NCBI GenBank assembly: GCA_964384345.1 | Contig: CAYLKD010000001.1 | Span: 124,001-188,000 of the forward strand | Origin: JASLCR01 sp964384345 | GTDB lineage: Bacteria; Patescibacteriota; Saccharimonadia; Saccharimonadales; Saccharimonadaceae | Length of the DNA stretch: 64,000 bases | Reading direction: 5' to 3' | Shown: positions 18,426 through 27,416 of the stretch, one piece after another | Layout: every line of letters starts with the position of its first letter | How positions within the stretch are numbered: the first letter of the stretch is position 1 | The notes under the pieces: generated by a model | What the model saw: the letters and a program-made list of their open reading frames with translations, nothing else | What the model was told of the DNA's origin: nothing | Database searches by the model: none | Translations under genes and position numbers: made by a program

Positions 18426-19377
18426 GCATCACGATTGGTACAGAAACATCTGGACGTTTTGCGACCGTTAATGAATGCACGTTTGTAAGATCTAGATGCT
18501 CACCTTCCGTCTGGACACGAATATCTGACGGATCAGCAAAATGGAGTGTGCGCTGCGTAACACTTTCACTTGCACGGCCCATCAACGCACAGAGCGCAAA
18601 CTGGCTCATACTCATCGGGTTGAGTGTACTGAGTAACGTGGTATTAAATCTATCTGGAGTACTATCCCAATCAGGATTTTTAACAATTCTTGCCATGTTA
18701 GCTATATTTATTGCGAAAAAATCAGTAACTTGATCGTACTTAATGGATCCCTTGTCATGATCAATTCGAAATGATGGTAAATACAGTCGGCTCGGATCTG
18801 GAAGATAGCGAAGATACTCCATGCAAGCCTTTCCTAGACTGAGAGCAATCTGCATGGTTCTAGCTTGTGGAAGTTCACAGTGATTTTGCGCGAAGGATTT
18901 ATCATCAAAATGCTTAACCGCAGCTGCTGTCCACCCGGCAGAAACATAGCCCGGTGCAAAACGAACATGGCCCGTGTCGGTACTCACTTCGAGTGGAGAT
19001 AAATGATGGATAGGAGCACCATCTTGAGCTAGTAAAAGTGGATCAATTTGTCCAGCGCCATTGCTAGCTGTTGCAAGATCACATAATCCTCCAGCAGCCC
19101 AAAATCCTAATTCCATCTCACGATTTGCCTGTAAAACCGAATTATATGTTTGAGACGACACGCCGTCGCCGCTTGCTACGATAACGCGGGTTGCACCTGT
19201 ATGCTCTAAATGTTCTTGAATACTTTTGACATTTTCGTCGTATTTGGGACTGTTAGTTCTGACTATGTCGAGTTGTATACCGGCTGATATGAGCGGATCA
19301 AGTAACCGAGGCCCAACCTGCCGCGACCGAGTACTGTTAGGATTTATGACGATTGCTAATTCTGAGTGTTTTTTCAT
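18412..19377 (-). CDS. Diacylglycerol-kinase-like lipid kinase
   Basis: A 321-residue protein with the DAGK catalytic landmarks: an opening strand AIVINPNSTRS (NPxS motif) and VIVASGDGVSSQTYN, the equivalent of the GGDGT nucleotide-binding loop. The second domain is beta-rich. The family phosphorylates diacylglycerol, sphingosine or related lipids at the membrane. SGDG rather than GGDG and the unusual second half make the substrate uncertain. It is transcribed toward the kinase pair, from upstream of the rpoD gene end. Confidence 0.75.
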   Translation of the reverse strand: MKKHSELAIVINPNSTRSRQVGPRLLDPLISAGIQLDIVRTNSPKYDENVKSIQEHLEHTGATRVIVASGDGVSSQTYNSVLQANREMELGFWAAGGLCDLATASNGAGQIDPLLLAQDGAPIHHLSPLEVSTDTGHVRFAPGYVSAGWTAAAVKHFDDKSFAQNHCELPQARTMQIALSLGKACMEYLRYLPDPSRLYLPSFRIDHDKGSIKYDQVTDFFAINIANMARIVKNPDWDSTPDRFNTTLLSTLNPMSMSQFALCALMGRASESVTQRTLHFADPSDIRVQTEGEHLDLTNVHSLTVAKRPDVSVPIVMPKAA

Positions 19378-19426
19378 GAAATATGTATACTGGTTAGAAT
19401 AAATATATCATATCACATTTAGAGAC

Positions 19427-20425
19427 TTATTTCAAGTATTCGTGCAGCTTCTTCGCATCTTTATGCTTACGAAGCTTGGCAAGTGCCTTAGCTTCGATCT
19501 GTCGAATACGTTCACGAGTAACAGCAAATTCTTGACCAACTTCTTCGAGGGTATGAGACTTACCGTTATCTAGACCAAATCGCATGCGTACAATTTTTTG
19601 TTCACGGTCCGATAAGCTTGAAAGTACTTGTTGCACTTGTTCCTTTAAAAGTTGGTTGGTGGCTGATTGTTCAGGTGTGTCGGATTCTTCATCTTCAATG
19701 AACTCACTTAGCGTGCTCTCGCCATCGTCTTCACCATCACGACCGACACCAGCATCAAGACTCTGTATGTCTTGTTTAATTTTGATGACGTATTCGACTT
19801 TTTCTGGCTCCATCTCAAGCTCTTTTGCAAGCTCTTCGATAGATGGCTCGCGGTTGAGCTCCTGCGTCATGCGACGTTGGGTACGAAGTAGTTTGTTGAT
19901 CGTTTCAACCATATGTACTGGGATACGAATGGTACGTGCTTGGTCAGCGATCGCACGAGTGATCGCCTGGCGAATCCACCAGGTAGCATAGGTCGAAAAT
20001 TTGAATCCTTTATCTGGATCAAATTTTTCAACGGCACGGAGCAAGCCGGTGTTACCTTCTTGAATTAGATCAAGAAAATCAAGTCCACGACCTGAGTAGC
20101 GCTTGGCAATTGATACGACAAGTCGCATATTTGCTTCAGCCATTTTGTCTTTAGCTTTTTTCTCTCCAGCGACGACGCGTTGGGCGAGTGCTAGCTCTTC
20201 TTCGGCATTCAGGAGCGGAATCTTACCGATTTCTCGCAAGTACAGACGAACGGAGTCGTCGGATACATCGTCAAAGTACTGATTACTATTGAGGGTATCT
20301 TCATCGTCCTCGATTTCATCATCGAGTTCTTTTGCATCAGGTTCTTCGACAATGTCTAGTGTCGAGATATCGACGAGCTCATCGTTTTGTAGTGAGTCAT
20401 CTAGGTTTGTGTCATCATTAGCCAC
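19427..20425 (-). CDS. rpoD: Primary RNA polymerase sigma factor
   Basis: A 332-residue sigma-70. After an acidic N-terminus (about 1-55, little of region 1.1) come region 1.2 (DSVRLYLREIGKIPLL), region 2 with EANMRLVVSIAKRYSGRG and FKFSTYATWWIRQAITRAI (-10 recognition), region 3, and region 4 with EEVGQEFAVTRERIRQIEAKAL (-35 recognition). An acidic insertion (DGEDDGESTLSEFIEDEES) is as in other primary sigmas. It overlaps the end of dnaG by 8 bases, the classic macromolecular-synthesis pairing. The many TTGACA/TATAAT promoters in this window fit this factor. Confidence 0.96.
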   Translation of the reverse strand: MANDDTNLDDSLQNDELVDISTLDIVEEPDAKELDDEIEDDEDTLNSNQYFDDVSDDSVRLYLREIGKIPLLNAEEELALAQRVVAGEKKAKDKMAEANMRLVVSIAKRYSGRGLDFLDLIQEGNTGLLRAVEKFDPDKGFKFSTYATWWIRQAITRAIADQARTIRIPVHMVETINKLLRTQRRMTQELNREPSIEELAKELEMEPEKVEYVIKIKQDIQSLDAGVGRDGEDDGESTLSEFIEDEESDTPEQSATNQLLKEQVQQVLSSLSDREQKIVRMRFGLDNGKSHTLEEVGQEFAVTRERIRQIEAKALAKLRKHKDAKKLHEYLK

Positions 20426-22169
20426 GGTTTGTCTCCTTGATTAATTCGTGTAATTTCGCTCTCAGCTCGTTTGCTTTGTCGTCATTTTCTTCGGCTTCTG
20501 CAATACGGAGCTCTTGCAAGAGCTGTTCAGTTGTTTGTTTTCTGTGTTCGACTTCTGTCTGGCGGAGCAGTCGGGCGGCCTCAAGCGATAGATCACTTTC
20601 GGTCCAATCCACATATCGTGACTCGGCCTTTAGTTCTACTATTTTTACATAGTTCTCTATATTTTTCAACTCTGGTGGCGTCGAGATCAGAGGTTCCGCA
20701 TGAGATTTAAGGTACCCTCCAAGAGTTTGTCGATATTCACCGTCAAATAGATTTATATCAAATGACTGTAGCTGTGCTCGTGTTTGCGGCTCCATCAGCA
20801 GCACAGCCAACAAATTATCTTGATACGAGTCATACGTATCACTTGAATATGACGGGTCGGCTTGGATTACCTTGAGCGGTTTTGGTGCTGTATCAAACGA
20901 ACTGGGTTGATCAAATTTTTGAAGAATTGCAGCGAGTGACGTATTAGTCATCTTAGCAATTCGACGCAGATAATGTTCACGCTCTACACTGTCATTTAAT
21001 GTACGCAGTATAGCGAGGCTGGCGGTCGTGAAGCCGCGCTTGCCGGCTGCTGTCGTAAGATCTTCTCGCTGAGAATATTGATCAATGATCCAGTCGAGTA
21101 CCGGTTGTGCATTATTGATTGCTTGCTGCCATAAATCAACCGATTGTTGAATTAATTCATCGGGATCTTTTGCTTCACCTGGAAGACTGACAATAGTTAA
21201 GTTGACGCCAACGGCTTGGGCAATACCAATTGCTCGTTCGGTAGCTGCAAGCCCAGCTTTGTCACCATCAAATGCCAATTTTATGTTGTGCGTTAAGCGA
21301 CTGAGCGTTTTCAGGTGCCATTCGGTCATCGCCGTACCTGCCGTTGCAACAACATTTTTTACGCCGGCTTGGTGACTACTGACCACATCCAGATTGCCCT
21401 CTACAACGACCGCAGCATCATTTTTACGTATCGATTCTTTGGCCTGGCTGAGGCCAAAGACGTGCCGTGATTTGTCATAGATAAGTGTTGCCGGTGTATT
21501 AAGGTATTTTGGTGCTTTACTATCTGCATCGGCGATGATACGTCCAGTAAAGCCAATCACTTGCCCGGCTTGGTCCATCAATGGGACGCTCATTCGTCCC
21601 CGAAAAATATCGCCGCCGTAGCGATTTGTCAGGCCACTATCGGCTAGCTCTTTTTTGGAAAAACCTTTTTTATCAAGCGCTCGAATCAATGCTTCCCCAT
21701 CATCGGGTGCATAACCGATACGAAATTCTTGTACTATTTCTTTACTCAGAGACCTGGTGCGAAAGACATACTCGAGGGCGTGCTGATTTCTCAGTAACAC
21801 CTGCTGGTAATACCGCGCAGCCAGCTCGTTGGCCTCGAGTAGTCGTCCTTTTTTCTTAGCGATGTCACCGGCTTGCTTGCTGTCGTATTGACTGAGATCG
21901 ACGCCAGCTTTACGTGCCAACAGCTCAAGTGTAGCCCGAAAATCGAGTCCTTCGACTTCCATAATAAAGCTAAAGACATCACCGCCTTTGCCACTCGAGA
22001 AGTCATGCCAGATATGTTTTTCAGGACTGACCGTAAAACTTGGCGTGCGTTCACTCGTAAATGGACTAAGACCTTTGAAGTTACGTCCGGCTCGTTTGAG
22101 CTGCACATATTCACCCACCACATCCTCAATATTGAGCCTGGCCCGTACTTCTTCTTTTGCGTCCTGCAT
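20418..22169 (-). CDS. dnaG: DNA primase without zinc ligands
   Basis: About 583 residues from the ATG at 22169 (MQDAKEEVRARL); an upstream in-frame ATG at 22304 would add 45 residues of non-conserved sequence. Domains: the N-terminal zinc-ribbon-like domain (about 1-95), the Toprim catalytic domain (about 250-340, with VVEGNLDVVSSHQAG and FDGDKAGLAA) and a C-terminal helicase-binding region. In the N-terminal domain the CHC2 ligands are gone: the usual CPFH reads SPFT and the usual CFGC reads DFSS, although the surrounding motif is intact. It makes RNA primers at the fork. Operon with rpoD. Confidence 0.95.
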   Translation of the reverse strand: MQDAKEEVRARLNIEDVVGEYVQLKRAGRNFKGLSPFTSERTPSFTVSPEKHIWHDFSSGKGGDVFSFIMEVEGLDFRATLELLARKAGVDLSQYDSKQAGDIAKKKGRLLEANELAARYYQQVLLRNQHALEYVFRTRSLSKEIVQEFRIGYAPDDGEALIRALDKKGFSKKELADSGLTNRYGGDIFRGRMSVPLMDQAGQVIGFTGRIIADADSKAPKYLNTPATLIYDKSRHVFGLSQAKESIRKNDAAVVVEGNLDVVSSHQAGVKNVVATAGTAMTEWHLKTLSRLTHNIKLAFDGDKAGLAATERAIGIAQAVGVNLTIVSLPGEAKDPDELIQQSVDLWQQAINNAQPVLDWIIDQYSQREDLTTAAGKRGFTTASLAILRTLNDSVEREHYLRRIAKMTNTSLAAILQKFDQPSSFDTAPKPLKVIQADPSYSSDTYDSYQDNLLAVLLMEPQTRAQLQSFDINLFDGEYRQTLGGYLKSHAEPLISTPPELKNIENYVKIVELKAESRYVDWTESDLSLEAARLLRQTEVEHRKQTTEQLLQELRIAEAEENDDKANELRAKLHELIKETNRG

Positions 22170-22222
22170 AGTTTTATTGTAGCACTGTTTACCTCTGTTA
22201 CTATTTATGCTTAAATCGTTGT

Positions 22223-22888
22223 ATGGATCCAAATTCTCAACTGCCTCGCCCTGAAGCGCCACGTCCGCTCCAGCCATTGCAGCAAGCTGCTCCAACGGTG
22301 TCACTTGACTACCTTAATTCGATTGCAACGCCGCAGCGTAGTGCCATGATAAGCCCTGTGAAGCTATGGTCGATCATTGGAGGCGTGCTGATCGCTATCG
22401 TCATTATTTTTTTTATATTCGTAAATGCCTCCAAAGGCGCTTCGCCTACTGACAAATTTATTTTGTATCAATACCGCCTTGCACAAGTTTCGTCTATTGC
22501 CAAAACTGATGCTAATTTAATCAAAAACTCAGAGCTTCGAGCGCTTAGCGGCAGCATGAATAGTATTCTCGTCGGTGCACTGGCAGAGAGCAACGACCAT
22601 TTGTCCTCTTTTGGTCTCAAAAAAGCCAAAGAACCAGCCAAAGACGCACCCATCGTTAAAGAGTTTTCTGTGCTATCCTCCAAGCTTGAGAATGCGGATC
22701 TCAATAATAATTTCGACCAGGTCTACGCCCGCGAGATGGCCTACCAAATGGCCACACTACTAGCGCAGATCAATGCGATTGAAAAAGCTAGCAGTAGCAA
22801 AAATGTCAAAGCATCACTCGAAACTGCCAAAACAAACATCGAACCGTATGTTACACAGTACAGTGATTACAACAATTCCCAGGGCTAG
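22223..22888 (+). CDS. One-pass membrane protein, hypothetical
   Basis: A 221-residue protein with a Pro/Gln-rich N-terminus, one transmembrane helix (about 50-72) and a helical external domain with no Cys. It is divergent from dnaG with 53 bases between the starts. A TATGCT-like -10 sits about 12 bases upstream of the ATG, so a short or absent leader is possible. It overlaps the convergent YjbR gene by 4 bases. No family recognised. Confidence 0.7.
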   Translation: MDPNSQLPRPEAPRPLQPLQQAAPTVSLDYLNSIATPQRSAMISPVKLWSIIGGVLIAIVIIFFIFVNASKGASPTDKFILYQYRLAQVSSIAKTDANLIKNSELRALSGSMNSILVGALAESNDHLSSFGLKKAKEPAKDAPIVKEFSVLSSKLENADLNNNFDQVYAREMAYQMATLLAQINAIEKASSSKNVKASLETAKTNIEPYVTQYSDYNNSQG

Positions 22889-23247
22889 TCGTCTGCTTCC
22901 GAGTCGTGCGTCATCCCGACAACAAGGTTATAACTATGGCGAATCAAATCATGTAACTCATCTTCGGGTAGCTGACCGGTGCACAAAATAGTATTCCAGT
23001 GCTTTTTACTGAGATGATAGCCCGCTTGGATACATTCGTATTTCTCACGAAGCGTTTGAGCTAAAATCGGATCGCATTTGAGACTGATCCTGAGTGGCTT
23101 CGAATCATTAGCAATCAGCGCAAACATCTTGCCCTCACCTGACTCTTTGTCACCAACTTTATAGACGCTGGTATCCTCTCCAAATGGAAAATCGAGCCAG
23201 GTATTTGCGTACGTTAATAAATAGTCTTCAAGTTCTTTGTGGGTCAT
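22885..23247 (-). CDS. MmcQ/YjbR family protein
   Basis: A 120-residue protein of the MmcQ/YjbR family (CyaY-like DNA-binding fold). Landmarks are DFPFGEDTSVYKVGDK, KMFALIA, PLRISLKCDP and the WNTIL motif near the C-terminus. The biological role of the family is not established, though some members bind DNA. It overlaps the orn gene by 4 bases and is co-transcribed with it. Confidence 0.85.
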   Translation of the reverse strand: MTHKELEDYLLTYANTWLDFPFGEDTSVYKVGDKESGEGKMFALIANDSKPLRISLKCDPILAQTLREKYECIQAGYHLSKKHWNTILCTGQLPEDELHDLIRHSYNLVVGMTHDSEADD

Positions 23248-23777
23248 GTCTTTACCTTCGCGAGATAGTATTGTAACTCTTCAATGCTCCCGCGGATGTC
23301 GTCCATTGCGCGGTGAGCCTCTGGTTTGGCAAATTTCTTTTTGTATTTGCCTTCAAAGACGATTTTCCACGCACTGACATCAAGCATTCGGTAATGAAGT
23401 TTTTTGCTAAACTCTACCCATTCGTTATCGATGAACTTACGGTCTTGATGAATTGAATTGCCGGCGAGGAGCACTGGCTTATCTTCGTCAAAATGCTCCT
23501 GAATGAAATGTAGAAGTTCCGCTTCAACGATATTCTTGTCTTTGCCGGTATCATTTTGCGTCTGCAATGCAGCTCGTACATCAGGAAACTTGTCCCAAAA
23601 CTCGCCAACCATTCGTTCCTTGAGGACGCTGGCATCAATTTTTACGACTGCTTCGTAGGTCGCGATTTCGGTAAAATTCCAATCGGTTGCTATAGCGCCA
23701 ATTTCAAGAATGCGATCAGCCATAGGATCAAGCCCGGTCATTTCCAAATCAATCCAGAGAAGTTTTGCTTTTATCAT
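23244..23777 (-). CDS. orn: Oligoribonuclease
   Basis: A 177-residue DEDDh exonuclease. LLWIDLEMTGLDPMADRILEIG gives the first DxE, LLAGNSIHQDRKFID the second Asp, and HRAMDDIRGSIEEL the His and last Asp. It degrades 2-5-nucleotide RNA fragments to mononucleotides at the end of RNA turnover. The length matches the family. It heads a two-gene leftward unit with the YjbR gene. Confidence 0.96.
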   Translation of the reverse strand: MIKAKLLWIDLEMTGLDPMADRILEIGAIATDWNFTEIATYEAVVKIDASVLKERMVGEFWDKFPDVRAALQTQNDTGKDKNIVEAELLHFIQEHFDEDKPVLLAGNSIHQDRKFIDNEWVEFSKKLHYRMLDVSAWKIVFEGKYKKKFAKPEAHRAMDDIRGSIEELQYYLAKVKT

Positions 23778-23805
23778 AGTACCAATATTGTATCATGCTG
23801 ACCTC

Positions 23806-23834
23806 TTGACATTGACTATGTTGGTTATTATTAT
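23806..23834 (+). promoter_or_regulatory. Near-consensus promoter of GC-rich cassette
   Basis: TTGACA (23806-23811), 17-base spacer, TATTAT (23829-23834). It is AT-rich while the gene it drives is GC-rich. The predicted transcript has a leader of about 60 bases before the ATG at 23904. Confidence 0.75.
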
Positions 23835-23903
23835 ACGAGTGCCATGGGATACACCGACGTGAGGGTCGGAACGAAATGGATTACATCACGGTTAGAGGTA
23901 CCT

Positions 23904-24473
23904 ATGTCGAGAGACAGGCACCAACGTCGCAGCGACGCGATCACCAAGATCGTCTTACATCGTTACAACGTGAGAGATCTCTTCACAGATGAAGAGATCA
24001 TCGATCTTATGAACGTCGCTAAGGGCCGTATCGCTCGCGTGTTCATGCGTGAGTCTGAATTATACCGCGGAAAAATTCGTGGTACCGACAACTACATCCA
24101 CGGTGTCTCTTCGAGACAAAGCGAACTCGCGAGGTATATCACCTTCAAATCTCGTGGGTCGTTCATTTCGAGAGAGATGCTTGCACTCAACTGCATCATT
24201 CCTCCCAAGCAGCTGGACGCGCTCATCAAGCAGCTGGAATACCAGGTGATATTGCTGCAGCTGAATGTGATGTGCTCTGCTCCTCACTACGAAGTTTACT
24301 TCGAAGAGCGGTGTGGGGTGTGGCAAATCATTCAGAGCGTGACCGATGAAGCACGCGGCCAGCGCCGAGCCGCAAGGCGAGTGAAGCAAGACGACAGGAG
24401 TTTCCACGGCAGGGTCAGATCACAATCGAATCGTCGCGGGGTAGCCCCAGGAACTTCGATTAGCACTGCCTAG
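23904..24473 (+). CDS. Orphan protein on GC-rich cassette
   Basis: A 189-residue protein, very basic (many Arg), with a likely helix-turn-helix-like or helical core (FTDEEIIDLMNVAKGRIARVFM) and a long Arg/Ser/Gly-rich tail with low-complexity character. The ATG at 23904 is chosen over one at 23844 because it has an AGAGG ribosome site, and 23844 would start almost at the transcription start. Base composition is clearly richer in G and C than the neighbouring orn and msrB. I do not recognise a family. It is a single-gene unit with its own promoter and terminator. Confidence 0.65.
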   Translation: MSRDRHQRRSDAITKIVLHRYNVRDLFTDEEIIDLMNVAKGRIARVFMRESELYRGKIRGTDNYIHGVSSRQSELARYITFKSRGSFISREMLALNCIIPPKQLDALIKQLEYQVILLQLNVMCSAPHYEVYFEERCGVWQIIQSVTDEARGQRRAARRVKQDDRSFHGRVRSQSNRRGVAPGTSISTA

Positions 24474-24539
24474 CCGTTCCCGAGGCGAGGCGAGCAGAGT
24501 ACGATGAGCACCGCACAGGACTACGCTCTACGGAAAACT

Positions 24540-24560
24540 CGTCTCGCCTCCGGGCGAGAC
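24540..24560 (+). terminator. GC-rich hairpin after cassette gene, no U-tract
   Basis: GTCTCGCC, a 4-base loop and GGCGAGAC form a perfect 8-bp stem. It is followed by ACTATTATTC rather than a run of T, as in many actinobacterial terminators. Confidence 0.6.
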
Positions 24561-24575
24561 ACTATTATTCTGAAA

Positions 24576-24962
24576 TTATTTTTTATGCAGCTGCAAACTT
24601 GTTGAATTAATACAAAATCGTTTGTCGGTTGGCGTATCGAAACCTTCGCCTTCAAATACATGGCCCAAATGGCCACCGCAATTAGTACAGGTAACTTCTG
24701 TGCGCGCCATACCAAGTGAATCGTCAGTGGTCATAGTAACTGCGCCAGGTTTTGCGTCATAGAAACTTGGCCAACCACAATGTGCTTCAAACTTCGCATC
24801 ACTTTCAAATAGTTCAGCACCACACGCACTGCATGTATATGTGCCAGGATCAAACACGCTATCGTATTCACCCGCAAATGGCGCGTCAGTACCCTTTTCT
24901 CTCAGCACATGATATTGTTCAAGTGTTAAAGACTCTTTCCACTCTTGATCTGATTTTTGCAT
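24576..24962 (-). CDS. msrB: Peptide methionine (R)-S-oxide reductase
   Basis: A 128-residue MsrB. Two CxxC zinc pairs (TCSACGAELF and VTCTNCGGHLGH), the AHCGWPSFYDA motif, and the catalytic RFCINSTSLQL near the C-terminus are all present. It repairs oxidised methionine (R-form) in proteins using thioredoxin. An AAGGA ribosome site precedes the ATG. It sits 39 bases before the mscL-like gene's end-side neighbour and is likely transcribed alone or with mscL upstream. Confidence 0.96.
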   Translation of the reverse strand: MQKSDQEWKESLTLEQYHVLREKGTDAPFAGEYDSVFDPGTYTCSACGAELFESDAKFEAHCGWPSFYDAKPGAVTMTTDDSLGMARTEVTCTNCGGHLGHVFEGEGFDTPTDKRFCINSTSLQLHKK

Positions 24963-25001
24963 GAATTGCTTCCTTTACATTGTATTTTTAGTAACGGACA
25001 A

Positions 25002-25448
25002 TTAACCTTTTTTCTTATCGAGGCGGTCTAGTTTTGCTCCGTGGATTATCAGATATACGACGAGCGCTGTCGCAAGCAACGTAATGAGCGAGCTAATGAT
25101 TGCACCCCAGCCGAAAATAAGCTCTTTGTCACCGTTAACCAGTCCCGTTTTCCACATCATCTTCGAAAGATCTGCCCCACCAAGAATGAATCCAACGATT
25201 GGATTGATGAAATTATCCACCAGCGCTTTGACGGATGCACCAGCAGCAGTTCCCACTGCGAGTCCCACTGCGAGTCCTATAACACCTTGTTCACGAATAA
25301 AATTAATAAACCCAGCAGCCTGCCCTGTCCCAAATCGTGCAGCGCGAGCGCTTGCAGCTTGTGCCTTTGCGCTTGCTTCGAGAGCCTTGGCGCTCGCTAT
25401 TTCAGCTTTTGCAGCCGAGATAGTTGCTGATGGTTTTTTGATCGCCAT
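25002..25448 (-). CDS. mscL: Large-conductance mechanosensitive channel, MscL family
   Basis: A 148-residue protein. An Ala/Lys/Ser-rich helical N-terminal extension (about 1-45, possible coiled coil) is unusual. Then FINFIREQGVIGLAVGLAVGTAAGASVKALVDNFI is split between the S1 helix and TM1 with its small-residue pore lining. INPIVGF follows, then a loop, and TM2 (about 115-137). A charged C-terminal tail (KLDRLDKKKG) ends it. MscL opens under membrane tension to vent solutes. An AAGGAG site precedes the ATG. Confidence 0.88.
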   Translation of the reverse strand: MAIKKPSATISAAKAEIASAKALEASAKAQAASARAARFGTGQAAGFINFIREQGVIGLAVGLAVGTAAGASVKALVDNFINPIVGFILGGADLSKMMWKTGLVNGDKELIFGWGAIISSLITLLATALVVYLIIHGAKLDRLDKKKG

Positions 25449-25508
25449 AATGTGTTTTACACTCCTTTATTTCGTTCTAACGAGATTATATTATAGATAT
25501 ATTCTGTC

Positions 25509-27137
25509 CTACATCGAGTCAGGCGCCTGAATACCAAGTATTTCTAGCCCAGCTCGAAGCGTGTCTGCATAGAGGGCCACGATAGCACAACGATGCATTT
25601 CGTAGTCGCTGCCAACCACTTGGTTTTTCTCATAGTAGCGATTAAATTCCTGAGCGAGTTCAAACAAATACGTACATATATGATGCGGCTCTAGGCTTTG
25701 TGTTGCGACGTTGACCACATCAGCATATTCACCAATTTTGCGCACGAGCGCTCGATCTTCGGGTCGCACATCGCTGACTGTACCTATATCGACAGTGCTC
25801 TTCTCAAGAATACGTCGTGCCCTGGCGTGAGCATACTGCAAGTAACTGCCAGTATTTCCCGTCAAACTTACCGCTTCAGCCACATCAAACACGACATCGC
25901 TACCGACTTTTACTTTTAGAAATTGATACCGTAATGCGCCAGCCACGATTGCGTCATCTGGTGAGCCTTCACGAGCTTCAACGGCTTTCTTGAACTCATC
26001 AAATAACCAGCCTATTTCGATCACATCACCATCTCGACTGCTCATTTTGCCAGTAGCAAGCTTCACTGTTCCTGTCGAAATATTTACTGTCACACCTTTG
26101 TCTTCAGGCCAAATAAGTTCCGCCGCTGCAATGACACCCTTAAAATAATCTCGCTGTTCTTCAGCAGTGACGATGTAGCTGTGATCAGGCTGGTATTGTT
26201 CGTTTTTAAGTAGCATCAATCCGAGGTCGCGAGCTGCGTACAAGCCACGACCGTTTGATGCTACAAAAGCATTATCAAATGAGCCATGCTCACTTCCTTT
26301 AAAAATCAATGCACCGTTTGATTCTTCAAACACATCGGGAACATGCTCGTGTACCGTCTTTACACCACGTGCATCAGCGACGCTCTCGAGGAATCGCTGT
26401 TCGATTGGCACATTGCCAAGCCTCGCCACTATGCGATCAATCTCTTGAAAACTCCATGTCGTGCACAGATCATAGATTTGTTTGTAGAGTTCAGTTTCTG
26501 GTGCGAATGATTGACGCGACAACTCATCGATTTCAGCTTTAGCATTCTCATCAGTTTTGTAGGCCGCAGAGCCTTCGGCGTACATCTTACTCATAAATGT
26601 ATTTCGCTCTTTTTCAGCGATCGATTCAATACGAACGATGTCATCTTGAGCGTAGTGCAAAAGACTATACATACTTTTGCCGACATGTAGCCCAACATCC
26701 CCATGGTAACTGACGCGGCGAACGTTAGCACCACTCACTGCCAAAAGATTAGCGATCGTGTCACCGAGCACGGCGTTAAAGGCATGCCCGATATGCATGG
26801 CTTTAAACGGATTAGGATTGTTAGTTTCAATGACAATAGTTTGCCCACTACGAGGCTTTGCTGGTTCTGCTTTTTTCAGTGCGAGTAAAGCAGCTGGCTT
26901 GAGACGAATATTGATAAATCCTGGACCGGCAACTTCGACTGATTCGTACTCACCGGTTTCAGCAAGCTTTTCAACCAATTGTTCCGCTATCATGCGCGGA
27001 TTTTGCCCCAAGGGCTTCGCGAGCTGGAGCGCGATATTTGTCGCATAATCACCAAATTGCGCATCAGGACGCGTTAGAACAACAGCGTGATCAACACCGA
27101 ATAGTTGTTTGACACATGCTTGCAGTACATCTTCCAT
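25509..27137 (-). CDS. argS: Arginyl-tRNA synthetase
   Basis: A 542-residue class I synthetase. The N-terminal Add-1 domain (about 1-90) binds the D-loop. The HIGH motif reads KAMHIGHAFNAVLGD, and the late signature is KMSSRDGDVIE in the KMSK position. The C-terminal anticodon-binding domain has the expected FELAQEFNRYYEKNQV motif. It charges tRNA-Arg. It ends 60 bases before the mscL gene and starts 29 bases after the small gene at 27167-27340. Confidence 0.96.
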   Translation of the reverse strand: MEDVLQACVKQLFGVDHAVVLTRPDAQFGDYATNIALQLAKPLGQNPRMIAEQLVEKLAETGEYESVEVAGPGFINIRLKPAALLALKKAEPAKPRSGQTIVIETNNPNPFKAMHIGHAFNAVLGDTIANLLAVSGANVRRVSYHGDVGLHVGKSMYSLLHYAQDDIVRIESIAEKERNTFMSKMYAEGSAAYKTDENAKAEIDELSRQSFAPETELYKQIYDLCTTWSFQEIDRIVARLGNVPIEQRFLESVADARGVKTVHEHVPDVFEESNGALIFKGSEHGSFDNAFVASNGRGLYAARDLGLMLLKNEQYQPDHSYIVTAEEQRDYFKGVIAAAELIWPEDKGVTVNISTGTVKLATGKMSSRDGDVIEIGWLFDEFKKAVEAREGSPDDAIVAGALRYQFLKVKVGSDVVFDVAEAVSLTGNTGSYLQYAHARARRILEKSTVDIGTVSDVRPEDRALVRKIGEYADVVNVATQSLEPHHICTYLFELAQEFNRYYEKNQVVGSDYEMHRCAIVALYADTLRAGLEILGIQAPDSM

Positions 27138-27166
27138 TACAACGAGTATAACAGAGGTGTGATGAT

Positions 27167-27340
27167 CTACTCAAATTGGTACTGTTCGGAGTATTGACGG
27201 CTGTCCATCATCACTTCGTCGATCACCGGCGCAAGCGAGATCGGGCTGACCCCTTTAACGCTGCGCAGCACGACACGCATTGCGCTCATATCGTCGGTGC
27301 CAAATAGTTCTGTATCGTTTTCGTGTGTTTCTTCTGCCAT
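27167..27340 (-). CDS. Small acidic protein of 57 residues
   Basis: A 57-residue protein between pyrG and argS. It has an acidic start (MAEETHENDTELFG), a central basic/hydrophobic strand-helix (AMRVVLRSVKGVSPISLAP) and an acidic end. An AAGGA ribosome site sits 9 bases before the ATG and its own promoter lies upstream (27369-27397), so I regard it as real. The function is unknown, and no membrane segment or Cys is present. Confidence 0.7.
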   Translation of the reverse strand: MAEETHENDTELFGTDDMSAMRVVLRSVKGVSPISLAPVIDEVMMDSRQYSEQYQFE

Positions 27341-27368
27341 GTTTGTGTTCCTTTATTTTGTACTTATA

Positions 27369-27397
27369 ACATTAGCACTTTGAAGTGATTTTGTCAA
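27369..27397 (-). promoter_or_regulatory. Promoter for small gene and possibly argS
   Basis: Reading leftward: TTGACA (27392-27397), 17-base spacer, TAATGT (27369-27374). The ATG at 27340 lies 28 bases beyond the -10. The promoter sits between the stop of pyrG and the small gene. Confidence 0.6.
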
Positions 27398-27416
27398 TCA
27401 AGGGCGGCAGTAGTGG

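Noticed and set aside
20437..22214. Forward-strand open frames opposite dnaG and rpoD
   Set aside because: They are shadows of the conserved reverse-strand genes and lack ribosome sites and plausible protein composition.
23844..23903. Start of the orphan cassette gene at 23844
   Set aside because: The ATG would fall within about 3 bases of the predicted transcription start and has no ribosome site, while 23904 has AGAGG.
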